A program made the position numbers and the translations under genes. A stretch of 64,000 nucleotides of DNA, taken from positions 239,501 through 303,500 of the forward strand of contig RPFO01000106.1 of the NCBI GenBank assembly GCA_009746045.1, in the 5' to 3' direction. This DNA is from Mesostigma viride. Its lineage: Eukaryota; Streptophyta; Mesostigmatophyceae; Mesostigmatales; Mesostigmataceae. Under the pieces are notes generated by a model, which did no database searches, was not told where the DNA came from, and was given only the letters and a program-made list of their open reading frames with translations. Of the stretch, positions 23,253 to 37,161 are shown one piece after another (position 1 is the first letter of the stretch; each line of letters starts with the position of its first letter).

Positions 23253-25703
23253 CGCACCATTCTGCCTTCGTGCAATTTTCCATATCCAAGCTAATGAGAA
23301 GGAAACCGTGGCGGCTGGACCAAACATTCATACCCATTTAAAAATGTAAAACTGTGTGATGTTATCCCACAAAGAAAGTTGCCTTGAATCCGAATACTAT
23401 GTGCACGACGTTGTGAAACCATTCAGACCGTATCCATGGTTTCATCTGACAAGAACCCTCAGATCACCGGCAATGCTGAGAAGTTTTCGTAGCAAAAACA
23501 AAGCTTGCCAAATCTCAATCCTTAGCAGACGTGCAGCAGCAAAGCACCTGCCTCGTGTATTGCTGCCAATGCTCATGCCCGAGCCCAAGAATTGATCATC
23601 CCTGTTGCATATACAAGGGCCAAAGGGGGGTGCAACAAAGGGTCGAAGATGGTTCAGTTGGGGAAAACGAGAATGTTGGAGGACTCAGGTATTCAGAGGA
23701 AGAGGGGAAAAAAGTAGAAGGAAGCTGTCCCATCCCTGTGGCTAATAAAGACCCACCCCTCAAAACCAGAACACACAGAACGCACAACCAGTGTAATCAT
23801 GAAAACACAAACCCCGCCTCATTTGCCACAAAGAACCATACAAATTTCTACCTATATCCAAGAATGAAGGTGTTTCTGTCAAATGTGAGTCGCTCATCCA
23901 CTTCCTGGACGATTTCCATGCTCTGTGGTCCATATTCACTGCTATGCAATCCAGAGGGACTCGAACTAATAGCACTGTTCAGTACGGGACCTTAAGATTA
24001 CAAGTAAGATTACAAGTAAGATTACACGTCAAATGACACATCAGATGACACGTTAGACGGCCCATTCTGTGACCCGTTACATGACCCGTTACATACCCCG
24101 TTACATGACATGTTACATGACCCCCACACCACACGTGAGGCCAGGTGAAAGGAGTGGAAGACATCTACATTCAAGCTAGATGTGTGACCATGAGCAGCGT
24201 CGGCATGTGAGCAATAGGGAAATGAACATCCGGTGAGAAAACGGCTATTCATCAGGGACTTGCCTTCTAACTGTTCTCCCTTTTGAGAGACGCACCTGCG
24301 CAATATGTGCGAAGAGGTTCATTCTTGTGATATGTAGCGTTTCACGCACCTTGCAAGGGAGCCCCCCACTAAACAAAGAGTACTACTGATTGAGGGAAGA
24401 TTTTTCTAACAACTGTCCTTGATCATGAGTAGCAAACATTCCTGCCCATTTTGTTGCCATGCAACAGTAGTGGCATGATCTATCACACCATCTGATCACT
24501 TCCAAAGAAACTTACTAAAAAGCAGCCGTAAGCATGAACCCACGCATGCAAATCTGGTAGAAGAAGAGAGTGAGTGAGAAGGCAGCATGCCAATGCTCGT
24601 TCGCATGTGGCCTTTAAGTAAGTAACTCGCACACCAGTGAGCCTTGATGCCCAGTTGCTGAAATGTGGACGGCTAAAACTCCCGCATTTGCTCAACTACA
24701 ATTGGGTGGACTGTGAACTGAAGTGTTGTCGGCCTTGGGAAATGAGAGGACATGCGGGCAAAGCGGGGGCCAGCGCTAGTTGAAATGGGGGGGGAAGAAA
24801 GCAGTGTAGAATGGTGCCCCGCACAGAAGCTTGCCCTCACTAGCATCTTATCCTTTCGAATCGCGAACAAGGAATGGATTATTGCGAAGCAGATGCTTAA
24901 CAAGGTGGCTAAGCAAGGCGGGTGGGGGAGGGGTAGGTATGGGAGTGGGGGGGTGGGGGGTGGGAGGGGGGAAACAGTTAAGATCCGGCATGGCCGGTGT
25001 GCTAGTCTACCTCGGTGACCTATGACTGCGTGATGCACATGTTCCACCATGCCTCCAGCTTGCTATCAGGCAGCTGGCATCATAAACTAGCATCAAACAA
25101 AGCTGTCATATCGGCCTATGGAAAAAGATACGGACTGTAGTTGTCTGAAACAGATGCTGAAGCATCCAAGTCGAGGGCTAGTACTATAGTAGGGTGTCCA
25201 CCCATGGGATCAGCCCATTGAAACGGTACCTTGTTATGCTGCGCCCAAAACCGAGCCAGTGCTCCCTGGTGCCCCACTTTGCCCCAAAGGAGCCCCTGGG
25301 GGGTGTCCATGAAGAGGGCCCTCCATAAGGCCAGGGTTGGTCTGCATCTTGTGATGCCAGGGGAATGGTCCAAAAGCAACCCCTTGGCGAGTATTTCTCC
25401 CCACCCACTTCTTAGAGAGGGCCTACCTGGGACACCGTTGGAAACCAAGTTTGGGCCTTGCCACCCTTGTACCCATTCGATGCAATCCTGCTATGGAAGA
25501 AAATTATCAGCCCAGTCCAGATTGTTTGATATTTTCCACCCAAATAAGTCCTAGCTCGATCTGGCCATGCAAGCACACCATGGCCGACACGAGAGGATGC
25601 ACAACCACGCCGCAAGCCATGGGCCCCTGCGCCCATCCCCGACCCAAGGCTGCGGACATACCTGGTGCGCCCGACCGTTCCTGCCCATGCATCTCACATG
25701 CTA
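23253..25703. other. Intergenic; short degenerate repeats at 24000-24125
   Basis: About 24000-24125 holds degenerate 10- to 12-base repeats of GATTACAAGTAA and GTTACATGACCC. The rest shows no protein-like frame or RNA gene I can recognise. It forms the 3' flank of the BuGZ gene, whose stop codon is at 25704-25706. Confidence 0.5.
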
Positions 25704-28700
25704 TCACGCTCCAACCGGCGCATACTTGTTCAGGGACGCGCGCCGCTCCTCCTGCAGCAAGAAAAAAAAAAAAAAATTGGTAAGAAACAAATGGTCATGA
25801 AATGGGAGAGAATCACGCAAGTGGCCCCATATACGAATAGATATGCGTGATTGCATACATATTGCAGGTAGGCAGCACAGGGGGGTGGCCCCATATACGA
25901 ATAGATATGCGTGATTGCATACATATTGCAGGTAGGCAGCACAGGGGGGGAAGCGAGGGAAACTAAGGGCACTTGCGTTTAACGACACGCCAGGGCACCC
26001 GCCAGGCGGTCAAGAAGTGCCATGTGCGGAAGACACTGCCACACAAACGGTTACTTGCAGGGTTGGACACATGAGACTCAGCCCGCACCGCACTCCAAGC
26101 CGGCTCATCACGAAATAATGTCTTCAAACAAAAAAAAAAACATGTACATAATAATCATAAAGTGAAATAATGATAATAATAAGATTAAAATTACAATAAT
26201 GTACTTTGATGGAGCACAGCCAGCACTAAGGAGGCGGGTGGGCTGGTGGGCGGGCAGGCGGGCGGGCGGGCGAGCGGGTGGGTGGGTGGGTGGCGGGTGG
26301 GTGGGAGGACAGCAGCACCTCCAGCCTATAACACATGGGAACAAACAGATACATCCAGCTCACCATGGAATAATCCTCATCATCCCAGATCAAGTAGATC
26401 TGCGCAGCCTGCGCGGGCGGGGCCTGGGTTGGTGGGGGCTTGGCGGCCGGGGCTGGCCGCGGGAGGATCGGGGGCGGGGCAGCGCCTTCGCCACCCCCGC
26501 CCACCGTGCTTGGCGCGGAGGCGTACATGAAGGAGGGGGGGGCGCTGGGTGGCGGACGCATGCCACCTGGGTAGAGTAGCACAGGGATGCCATGGTACAT
26601 ATCATGCCCGGGCAAGAATTTTTAAAAACCGCTCATGACACAGGCAAAACCATTACTTGGCAAAGTCTGATCAAGGAATACGAGTGAGCATACACCTGAG
26701 GAACCTCTTTAAAGGGCAGCCCCTACAAAGCCTCGGCAGAATACGAGTGCGTGCAAACGATGATGCGTCTACCACGTCTGAGACCCAATCAGCAACAGAG
26801 TGCCACTTTAACAGGAAAAACATTTCATGGCTAACAAACCTAATGGCAAAGCCTCCCCAGACAAGACGTGCACATGCTTGGCACCACCAAGAGCAGGGAG
26901 ACTCGGAGGAGCTAAGCACAAAAAAAGCTCCTAAATAGCTATTTAAAAAATGGAAACTAACGAGGAAATCGTTAATCCTATCTGGAAAAATCGCCGGCAT
27001 GAACGGTTAAGAGCAGATGTAACAATCTTCCCATGAAGACAAAGATTACAATCTTCCGATGAAGACAAATAAAAACAGAAGATATAGAAGACACACGACG
27101 TCTCATCGACAGACCGGATGCAAAACCGTACCTGGACCCATCATTGCTCCTGGTGGCACGTGCCCTGGACCGGGTGGCATGCCCATCATCCCTGGCCCCG
27201 CCATCCCTGGCGCCATCCCTCCTGGGCCCATCATGCCACCGGCCCCGTTCAAGGTCCCCATCGTCATCCTCCCGTCCACACCCTGGGGACGTTGCTCCTC
27301 CAACGTGGGCTGTGGTGGTGCCATGGGCGGGATGGACCCCCCTGCCTGGGGCCCCGAGCCCTCGAGTCCGGCGGGCGGCATGCCAGACCCCATTGGCGGC
27401 ATGCCACCGGGTCCACCGGGCGGTGCGAGTCCGGCCGGTGCGGATGACGGCATCGCCCCGGACGTGGCTACGGGACGTGCGTCAGTGGCTGACGATCCTG
27501 GCGCCGACGATGCTGCAACTGGCGGCGTGCTGGCACCCTGGATCGGGAACAGGGGCTGTCGCGGCGGCGGGGGCATGCCAGGCTGCTGGGGTAGTCCCAT
27601 CGGGGGCAGTGGCATGCCTGGCATAGGGGGCATCCAGGGTGCACCGGGTATGGGAGGCCCCGGCGGGAAGGGGCCCCTCGGCACCATGCCAGGTGGCATT
27701 GGGGGCATCCCCGGCCAGCCAGGGGGTGGGATGGGCGGGAAGGGCGGCTGCCTGCGAGGTGGGATTAGAGTACGGGGCACGCAGGATGAGGGATGGGGAG
27801 GGAAACGAAGAGGCTTTTATTATATACTACTATATGCGTGAATGCGAAACATGGTATGGCCTACCAAGGATATAGGCCTACCAAGAATTTACTTGAAAAT
27901 CCGCCATCTAGTAGAAGAACCCAGACGTAATGCACTGCAGTAGGAACCAGATGAATGGCAGGAGGAAGGCAGAAGGCAAGCGCACGACACCCTCCCCAGC
28001 CACTCCCCCGGGCGTCCCCCTGTTGGCATTCATGATAACGCCAGACACACCTCACCAACCATACGTGGCCGCTGCGATACGATTACCAGCACAGATATGC
28101 ACTGCCAGAAAGTGCAAACTCTACCAACCGCATGGCTATCAACCAACACACATCAAAACTGAAAATCAAACTGGATTGCCCATCATGCCCAGAGGCATCC
28201 TCCCTGGGACAATCACACGAGACTTCTCAGCAAATCGAAAACACCAGAGGAGCACCCAGGTGCCATACCCTTGCCTTCGCTAGGCAGAAAATACAAGGGT
28301 GATAAGAGGGAGGCTAGCAGCCGCCCTTGTTGCGATAGGAAGACAAGGCACAGGTTGTGAAGAAACTAAAAAAGGCGGATGGCTTTAGAAAAAGTGTGAC
28401 ACGCGAAGGGCAAGCGTAAGAGGAGCTTAAAGAAGGAAAGGGAAGGGGGAGGGGAGCGGGCGGGGGGGGGGGGGGGGGGGGGGGGGGCGTTACTTACTGC
28501 CCAGGCATGAATGGTGGCGGCGCAAATCCTGCCGGGGGCATGGGGGGGAATCCCATCATGCCTGGTGGCAAAATCCCTGGAAGCGCCTGACTGGCCGACG
28601 AGCCGGCCTCCGTCTTGGCAGCCTTGGCTGGTGGAGCCGAATCACCTGAGATGGGGACATTGGTGGGGCAGTTGGTAGGGGCATTCACGCGAGCATTCGT

Positions 28701-29955
28701 AAGGGCCTTGGTTAGGGCATCGGTAAGGGCCTTGGTTAGGGCCTTGGTAAGGGCCTTGGTTAGGGCCTTGGTAAGGGCCTTGGTTAGGGCCTTGGCAGGA
28801 TGTACGGAGGGATAGACAGAAACAAAATATTGCAGCACCGATCTGGTCGGAAGACCAGCCTAATCACAGACAAAGCCATGGATCAACCACCGAAAACGTC
28901 ATGCGATCCCACACGGGCACTCTTCATGAGCAGGGTCTGCGCTCGAGGGTCCAAACTTCCCAATAGCACGGCAAGGGCTCTGGCGACCATCACCCGGTTA
29001 CAGCGATACACACAGAAACCTATATATATTATATGCAGAAAGGACTAAGGTTGCAAGGGACCACCACCGTGTAGGAAAGGACCCTGGGGTCTAGTGACCA
29101 ACGCGGTGTAGAGTAAGGATTACCTTGATGGCGTTTGACTGATTACATTCAAGAGCCCACAGTCACGCAGTGCCATGATGAACCAGGCTAATTTGCTCCA
29201 GTCACTCGCTGGGGAGGTATTGAATGCTCAAGACAACCAGGCCAGCACGTCACCGGGGATGCTCAAAAGCATTTCCCAATCTAGAACACCGCCCCAGCAT
29301 GCCATGGCCAGGGGAAAACGAAAACGCTGTGCCAGCTAGCAGCGTAAACTAGTACCGCATACGAGCAATGGAAATTGCTAGGCATGAACCACAACTCGTC
29401 GCACCGAAGTGGTGGTCGTGCGTGGAATATGTCTCCTTCTTTGTTCTGGGAATACGAAACACATGTACATTATAACATGCCATGCAGTAAACACCGGGTA
29501 GTTAGCGCCAATGTGACAAACCCACCGCCAGGACCAGCCTCCAGGATGTCCGGCGGAATGCCTTCCATGCCATAAATCTCAATCGCCGGGGACTCCCTGC
29601 CAGGTTTCGCCCCCGGTACCCTGGGGTGAAATGAATAAACGAATGTGATGGAGATGCGGGGAAATCCAAAGTATTAGTGACTGCGCGTAGCGAGTTTCGT
29701 TTTCCCATCAATAACAAAAGCATACGCCCTGAACGAATAATTACAAAGTTCGCAAACATCCTACTTTGTCAAGCTCTCCTTGTGTACTTGCAGAATGTGG
29801 ATCACCATGCCTCCAGCCGTACTGAGTTTTTTATGGCATATGTGGCACTTAAAATGCTTCGCTTTCTGATGCTGAACAAGCACTTTCTCATCATCGAATA
29901 TTCGGTCGCAGTAATAGCACCATGGCTTTTGAGGCTTCTTCTTTTTCTTCCCCAT
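25704..29955 (-). CDS. BuGZ: BuGZ/ZNF207 homologue, C2H2 zinc-finger Bub3-binding protein
   Basis: Six exons: 29955-29765, 29620-29526, 28645-28498, 27751-27132, 26566-26364, 25751-25704. They total 1305 nt, or 434 aa plus TGA; every junction is GT-AG and phase holds throughout. The N-terminus ([20 protein letters not shown]...) carries two C2H2 fingers (C13/C16...H30/H34 and C37/C40...H53/H59 by inspection). Exon 2 adds the family signature [19 protein letters not shown]. The middle is a Pro/Gly/Met-rich low-complexity region of the kind that drives BuGZ coacervation. The C-terminus [22 protein letters not shown] is the GLEBS-like Bub3-binding element, with the paired glutamates present. In other eukaryotes BuGZ stabilises Bub3, loads it on kinetochores and promotes spindle assembly; that role is inferred from family. 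The intron after YSM separates the acidic half of GLEBS from the EERR half, which lies in a 15-codon last exon. Human and plant homologues are longer after GLEBS. Confidence 0.92.
25818..25948. repeat. Tandem duplication of a ~66-bp unit
   Basis: GTGGCCCCATATACGAATAG... through GGCAGCACAGGGGG appears twice in direct succession, in BuGZ intron 5. Presumably non-functional. Confidence 0.9.
28461..28796. repeat. Poly-G tract and a 24-bp minisatellite flanking BuGZ exon 3
   Basis: About 28463-28487 is a run of G immediately 3' of exon 3 (minus-strand sense). About 28690-28796 is a tandem array of GCCTTGGTTAGG/GCCTTGGTAAGG alternations in intron 2. Both are intronic. Confidence 0.85.
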
Positions 29956-30097
29956 CGCTCAAATCGATAATACCTAACTACAGCAACGCTTCCCCTGCGC
30001 TTTGGCTGGCAAGCGCAAAGCTCGGCTTTGCGATGACGCAAAAATGGCAAGTGGCACGAGGCACCAGTCGTCTTGCCTGTTCCAATGCAGTAGGGAG
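29956..30097 (-). promoter_or_regulatory. Short 5' flank of BuGZ truncated by a transposon
   Basis: Only about 142 bases separate the BuGZ start codon from the left end of the TTA-flanked element at 30101. The proximal promoter and 5' untranslated region must lie here or within the element. No TATA box is evident. Regulatory role is inferred from position only. Confidence 0.3.
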
Positions 30098-30346
30098 TTA
30101 GGCACGACTCACATGAGGCGGTGAACTCTTTGTGAACTCTTTTGTGAACTGGGCCGACCGGGGCCGAGCTAATTTTGGGTCCCGAGGAGTTCACGAGTTC
30201 ACAGGACGAGTTCACAATCTCCCCGAAGTCCGAAGTTGTGAACTCCCCGTGAACTCCCCGTGAACTCCTCGTGAACTCTTTGTGAACTTGTGGTGGACAG
30301 CGTGCGTTGGCGCGAAGCAAGCCCATGAAAATGCCAGACGTGCAAC

Positions 30347-30661
30347 ATGCGCGGGAAGGTGGCAGGTGCTCGGGAGTCGCCAGCCATGAGGGACACCGAC
30401 GAGCTTTTTCAGGAATGGCTACAACGGGTTACCCTCGCGAAAGGTGACCCGAAGCCTGCTATTAGCGACGACATTAACCCAAATGCTCCGAGCCCCACGG
30501 CTGTAGAAGAGCAGAGCATTGCACGCGAAGGGCACAGCGCCGCACTCGATCTGGTTGCGGCTTTGGTGATCTTTGGAGATGCTGGCAATCTTGAGGACGA
30601 TAGTTGGCGCAGTAATAAATGTCGGTCTTCTTGTGCGGCATTGCATACTCTTTGGAGATGA
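30347..30661 (+). CDS. Unrecognised ORF near the left end of the Harbinger-like element
   Basis: 104 codons from ATG at 30347 to TGA. The first part (about residues 14-80) is charged and soluble-looking: MRDTDELFQEWLQRVTLAKG, then a segment rich in Asp, Pro and Glu. It points away from the left inverted repeat and opposite to the transposase fragment, the usual place of the second (Myb-like) protein of Harbinger elements. I do not see a clear Myb tryptophan pattern. It may be a first exon, and the tail after about residue 85 looks non-coding. Confidence 0.3.
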   Translation: MRGKVAGARESPAMRDTDELFQEWLQRVTLAKGDPKPAISDDINPNAPSPTAVEEQSIAREGHSAALDLVAALVIFGDAGNLEDDSWRSNKCRSSCAALHTLWR

Positions 30662-30779
30662 CAAGGCGAGCTCGCCTAAGCCGAAGGCAAAGCGAAATAT
30701 GAGCGACAAAGCAAACGTGAAACTCACAACGCCCTGATGACAATATGGATGGCGGCAATTGGTGTTGATGGCCACACAC

Positions 30780-31450
30780 ACACTGGTTCATATCCATCAT
30801 CGTGCACGACTCGAAAACGCGGATAACATAACGGCAGGCTCGAGCTACCTTGGTCCGGATTCTCCAGATCTCTGGCCTGCGCTGTTGTCTCATTGACATA
30901 CACACTGATGCGCCCGGCAATAGCATGGGCGGTCCGTCTGCATGAACAATCTTTCGTTGCTGGCCGCCCCACGCTTCACGTTCTAGGCACACTGGTTGGT
31001 AAGAAAGGTCAACTTGTAAGGTCCGTTGAGTCCGATCTCTTTTCTTTCAGGGGCATGCTCTTTTTGTGTGTGCGATCATGATGGCCACTATGGAACGTGA
31101 TTCATAAGATATTGCTTCAAATTTGCTGTGCGATAACACTTCCTTGACTACTTGTAGTAATCACTTTTATTGCTCATTGAAATAATTTTGGACATTTATC
31201 TGCTGGCCCCAGGCAATTGTCATGTTTGTTGTCTCACTCACTTGATGACAATGTAAAGACTATCACTAAAGCAACTAGCGCAGGCCAGAAATATGGAGAT
31301 CCCGGACCATGCTGTTGATATCTCGAGCCTGCTGTTGACTCATCCGTGTTAGTCGAGTCATTCACAACGATGGAAACAAATGGAGGTGGAAATGTGCAGC
31401 CTTGTAAGTTACAACTATGGCTGGCTAACATTCAGAGCGGGATCTACACG
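30780..31450. mobile_element. Two decayed SINE-like copies in opposite orientation
   Basis: About 30780-30905 (minus) and 31215-31450 (plus) keep the blocks TCTGGCCTGCGCTG/GCGCAGGCCAGAAAT, the segment around the B-box-like TAGTCGAGTCATTC, and TATGGCTGGCTAAC. They are more diverged than copies 1-3, so are probably older insertions inside the Harbinger-like element. Confidence 0.5.
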
Positions 31451-31908
31451 GTTTGCGACGGCACCACTCCTTTTGAACTGCAATAACCCTAAATGGAATT
31501 AATATGTTCGCACATTGCATAGTTGCATGCCTCCCTTTATAATTGCAACGCGCCTGACATTAGTCATGATTAAAGAATTACGCGTGCACAAAGTTATTGT
31601 TAAGCAGCCACAATACGTCCAACATTATGTCTCACTCAATGAGCAACCAATTCAAGACATTGCACATGTCCAAGTGAGGTCTTAACAACCACAGTACCCC
31701 CAGTGCGTGTGACTAGCTCAAGGAGCTCACGTAATTGACCACTATGAACATGTGTAGCATCATACGGTAAGCTAATGGAATTTCCATTATTATAATTCTG
31801 AAATGTTGACTCACATTTGCTAAATGAAGTAAGGAGTTCAGTTCTAAAAAAACTCTTGCTTATGCCCACTCTGATATGGGAAACCAGATGCCCATCCATG
31901 AAAAGAAT

Positions 31909-34192
<2,284 letters not shown>

Positions 34193-34289
34193 CCCACATG
34201 CCACACGTGCACATGCACGTATGGGTGGGCAGGGCATTGCGTTTGGAGCGACGACGTATACACAGTCCAGGTTACCATAGGCGTCCAAC

Positions 34290-34790
34290 CGGAACCTACG
34301 CTTGCTGTTTGCTGTTGAAAGCATCTTCAAGTTCTCGTAGAATGCCAGGGCGTTCCCCATTTTTGGACCACGTGTTTGAAGCGATGCCATATGCACGCTC
34401 CAAGGTACCATAGTCGCAGCTATGAGAAAGCCACTCTAATGCACCAATGAGCATTTGCTCGGGTCTTACCACGTCCAACCGGAGCCCGCGCCCGCCATTG
34501 TCTGGAGATTCGGCTCGCTGATCGGGCCGATTTTCTCCAGTAAATAACCGAACGCCTCCAGCGAGATATGGCATGTTTTGTGCATGTGACGGCGGGCGGC
34601 TCTGGGGTCGTCCCCAGCCAATAAACAAACCGGCTTTGAAACAATATCGACAGAGAAGCACTGGCACCAACACCTGGAAAAACTTGCAAAGAAAGCTACC
34701 TGTCTGCGTTCGAACGCAGACAGGTAGCTGGAAAAGCGACATGCACGACAGGTCACCGGCGCGTTTTTATCATATTTCTGCAGCACTGTA
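34290..34790 (-). pseudogene. Harbinger-type transposase N-terminal fragment, frameshifted
   Basis: On the minus strand one frame reads HISLEAFGYLLEKIGP. After a shift near 34490 another reads VVRPEQMLIGALEWLSH, CDYGTLERAYGIASNTWSK and GILRELEDAF. This succession (a retF-like strand, then E-x-L-iaL-xxL, then a 'syr-la-xfgvs-stv' helix-turn-helix) matches the N-terminal part of PIF/Harbinger DDE transposases as I know the family. The DDE catalytic half is not seen; the simple-repeat block occupies the place where it should continue. Best read as a broken transposase gene. Confidence 0.5.
34698..34733. repeat. 36-bp perfect palindrome
   Basis: Arms AGCTACCTGTCTGCGTTC and its exact complement meet with no spacer, so the sequence can extrude as a cruciform. 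It lies within the frameshifted transposase fragment. Confidence 0.95.
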
Positions 34791-35572
34791 TCAAATTAGT
34801 GGTGCAGAAGTTAGTGGTTTACAGCTGGACAAGACGTGCATGTTATTAGCCAGCATGCAAGGATGCATCATGCACTTGCTTGACGTTTGCGCCCTTTCCC
34901 GCGAAATCTGGGCTGTCTTCCCGCGCCTCCGCCAGTTCACAAACGAGTTCACTGGGGAGCAGTTCACTACGTCGTTGCGACCCATGTGAGTGCGTGAACT
35001 CGAAGTGAAGGGCCGGTGAAGCGCCGGTGGCGACCCGGCCGTCGACCCAGTTCACAAAGAGTTCACCGACGGAGTTCACCGAGCCTCATGTGAGTCGTGC
35101 CTTAGGCCCGCTCTACACGGAAAGTTGGGAGACCCCAAACCCAAAGAGCAAAGCTTGGTCGGCGCGGGTCAGCGCATGGAATCCTGTAGAATCTGGCAGC
35201 GAGGTACGGATAACGCTCGGTTTGGACTTTTCCCTTTGTCTCCATAACCGATTTTCGTTAGTTTTCGTGTAGTTGCCCCCGTGTCCAGGATGTCAGATGT
35301 CCGACGTGTCCAACGCACGTTAACTTTCCTTTTCGGGTTTGGGGGGGGAAACCAAGTTTCTTGGCGAGACCTCACCAAGAAACTTGAACCCCTAAAAAGC
35401 GGGCCGAAAAGGGAAGTTTGGTGTGCGTCGAAAACACGATTCCAGGTATCAAGAATCTCTGCTTACAGTTTTCGACGGACGATTTCCCGATTCCTCCGCC
35501 GACCCTCGAATCTTCATCTCGGCCCGCACGAACTTTCACTTTTACCCGCCCCAACTTTCCGTGTAGAGCGGG

Positions 35573-35782
35573 GGAAGCGCATAATTTGGCTCTGATGACA
35601 CAAACTCTAGTGCGGGGGTGAGTGCGGGGTTCCGGGACACCACCGCACTAAGTCCGACGCGCCTGCCCAGGCCACGCCGCGCCGGACCGGCACACGAGTT
35701 ACGCGGGAAAAAAGGGCCTGCCGCGCCAATTACTGTAGGACTTGGCTAATTTCTTTGTTGACTACAAGCGCAGTCAAGGATG
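35573..35782 (+). repeat. MULE left terminal inverted repeat
   Basis: 210 bp, starting GGAAGCGCATAATTTGGC and ending CAGTCAAGGATG. It matches the right repeat with one visible mismatch (GCCGCGCC versus GCAGCGCC). Confidence 0.93.
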
Positions 35783-36540
35783 ATAAAACGTAGCAATGGC
35801 GGACATGTTAGGGTGATGCTCGGCTTAGGGACAGTGGACATGTTTGAGTGATTGCTCGCCAGACTCGAGCTCGCTGGCATACACGTCCGTGGCACCCTCG
35901 GCATTTAGCTGGGTTGACGCAAATCCTTGTACTGTTTACTGGTGTGTGCGATAATAAAGGAATGGTTATGCACGACATCTAAATGCGAATATCACACAAA
36001 AACTGGTTCCTGGAATTCTCGCGAGCTGCGCGGTGTATGACTGGCGCTTTCCGTTTTTAATTTGCTTCTCGCCTTTTGTGCTCCAAACAGGGGGGTCGTT
36101 TACATCCACTGCAACAAAGTGCTCGTGACCTCCAGCTTTCATGGCCCGGCCCTGCCTTTGCTGCTTGACCAGCACCAGACAGGGTGTGCTGGTGGCCATC
36201 CTCGCAATTTTTCTAGCGGTCAGCGGCATCGTGTGGGTCTGTGCCTTAGGTAAGGCGTTAAGCCCTTATTCCAGTTTCTGTCCAAATGGCACATCATATT
36301 AACTGTACTTGCTTCGTCTTGCGCATGCGGACCCCCCCCTTGTTAATGATGCGTTGTCCTGACATTAGCTTCGCATGTGCATTAATGGGACGTGTTCCCG
36401 ATGTGCATATTTCGGCCCATTATTACTTCAACATACAATTTCATGGCGATATTAACTATATGAATTAAATGCATTTCCTCTTTCCTTAATCCTTCTAGTT
36501 ATACCCTTTTTTCATGTTTGGTTGGTGGTTATCCATGTAG

Positions 36541-37018
36541 GGCATGTGGCGGTGCAAGAGCGCGCGCGGGTGCCTGCGAAGTTTTCAGTTGTCGCGCCTA
36601 TCAACCCAGGTAAGCAAGGAGTAGAGGGAAAGACTAAGAATATATTTTCTGAATTTCTAGGTCATAGTTGTCCTTTTGCACGAGATGGAAGCGTTATGCC
36701 ATGGGGCTTTATGGTTGGGTAATAGCCCTCCTGAGAACGGCTTGCTCTGCAACTTTGTTGGTATGTTCATACCTTGTCACGCGGCAATGTGGTGCAGATC
36801 TTCATGCATCCACATGGTGGATCACCTTGGCGTTATTGGCACTACATGTTGGTCTGAGGTAAGGAATCCATGCTACCCTAAAACGACTAATGCACTGAAT
36901 GCTCCTCTTTCAGTTTCCAGCGGAATACACAATGATGAGTTGTTTCAGATACTTCTTGGCGCCACGTGCGGCACGCGGTGGGCCTAGCCTATTGGGATCT
37001 AGCGGAAGCTATTCTTAA
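36541..37018 (+). CDS. Unrecognised small spliced gene inside the MULE
   Basis: Three exons join in phase 0: 36541-36609, 36661-36858, 36914-37018 (TAA). They encode about 122 aa from the ATG at 36543. Splice sites are CCCAG|GTAAGC, TTTCTAG|GTC, CTGAG|GTAAGG and TTTCAG|TTT. The middle exon is rich in Cys, His and Trp (LCNFVGMFIPCHAAMWCRSS, HMVDHLGVIGTTCWSE). A possible upstream exon (36092-36241, donor TTAG|GTAAGG) does not join in phase. I do not recognise the family. It could be a captured host fragment or an accessory gene of the MULE. Confidence 0.35.
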
Positions 37019-37161
37019 GTTAGGGTTTATTTTTGGAGTTATATTGGCAGCCCCATGCAGCTATGCCTAGACTTGCTTGGCCATTTTGAGGTGCGATCGA
37101 GGTAGTTCATAACTTCTTTCTTCGCTGCCCTTTTTCCTTTTGCGCGTTGCTGAGCAGGGAT

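Noticed and set aside
25116-25640. Overlapping frames on both strands just 3' of BuGZ
   Set aside because: No motif or splice logic; probably downstream non-coding DNA.
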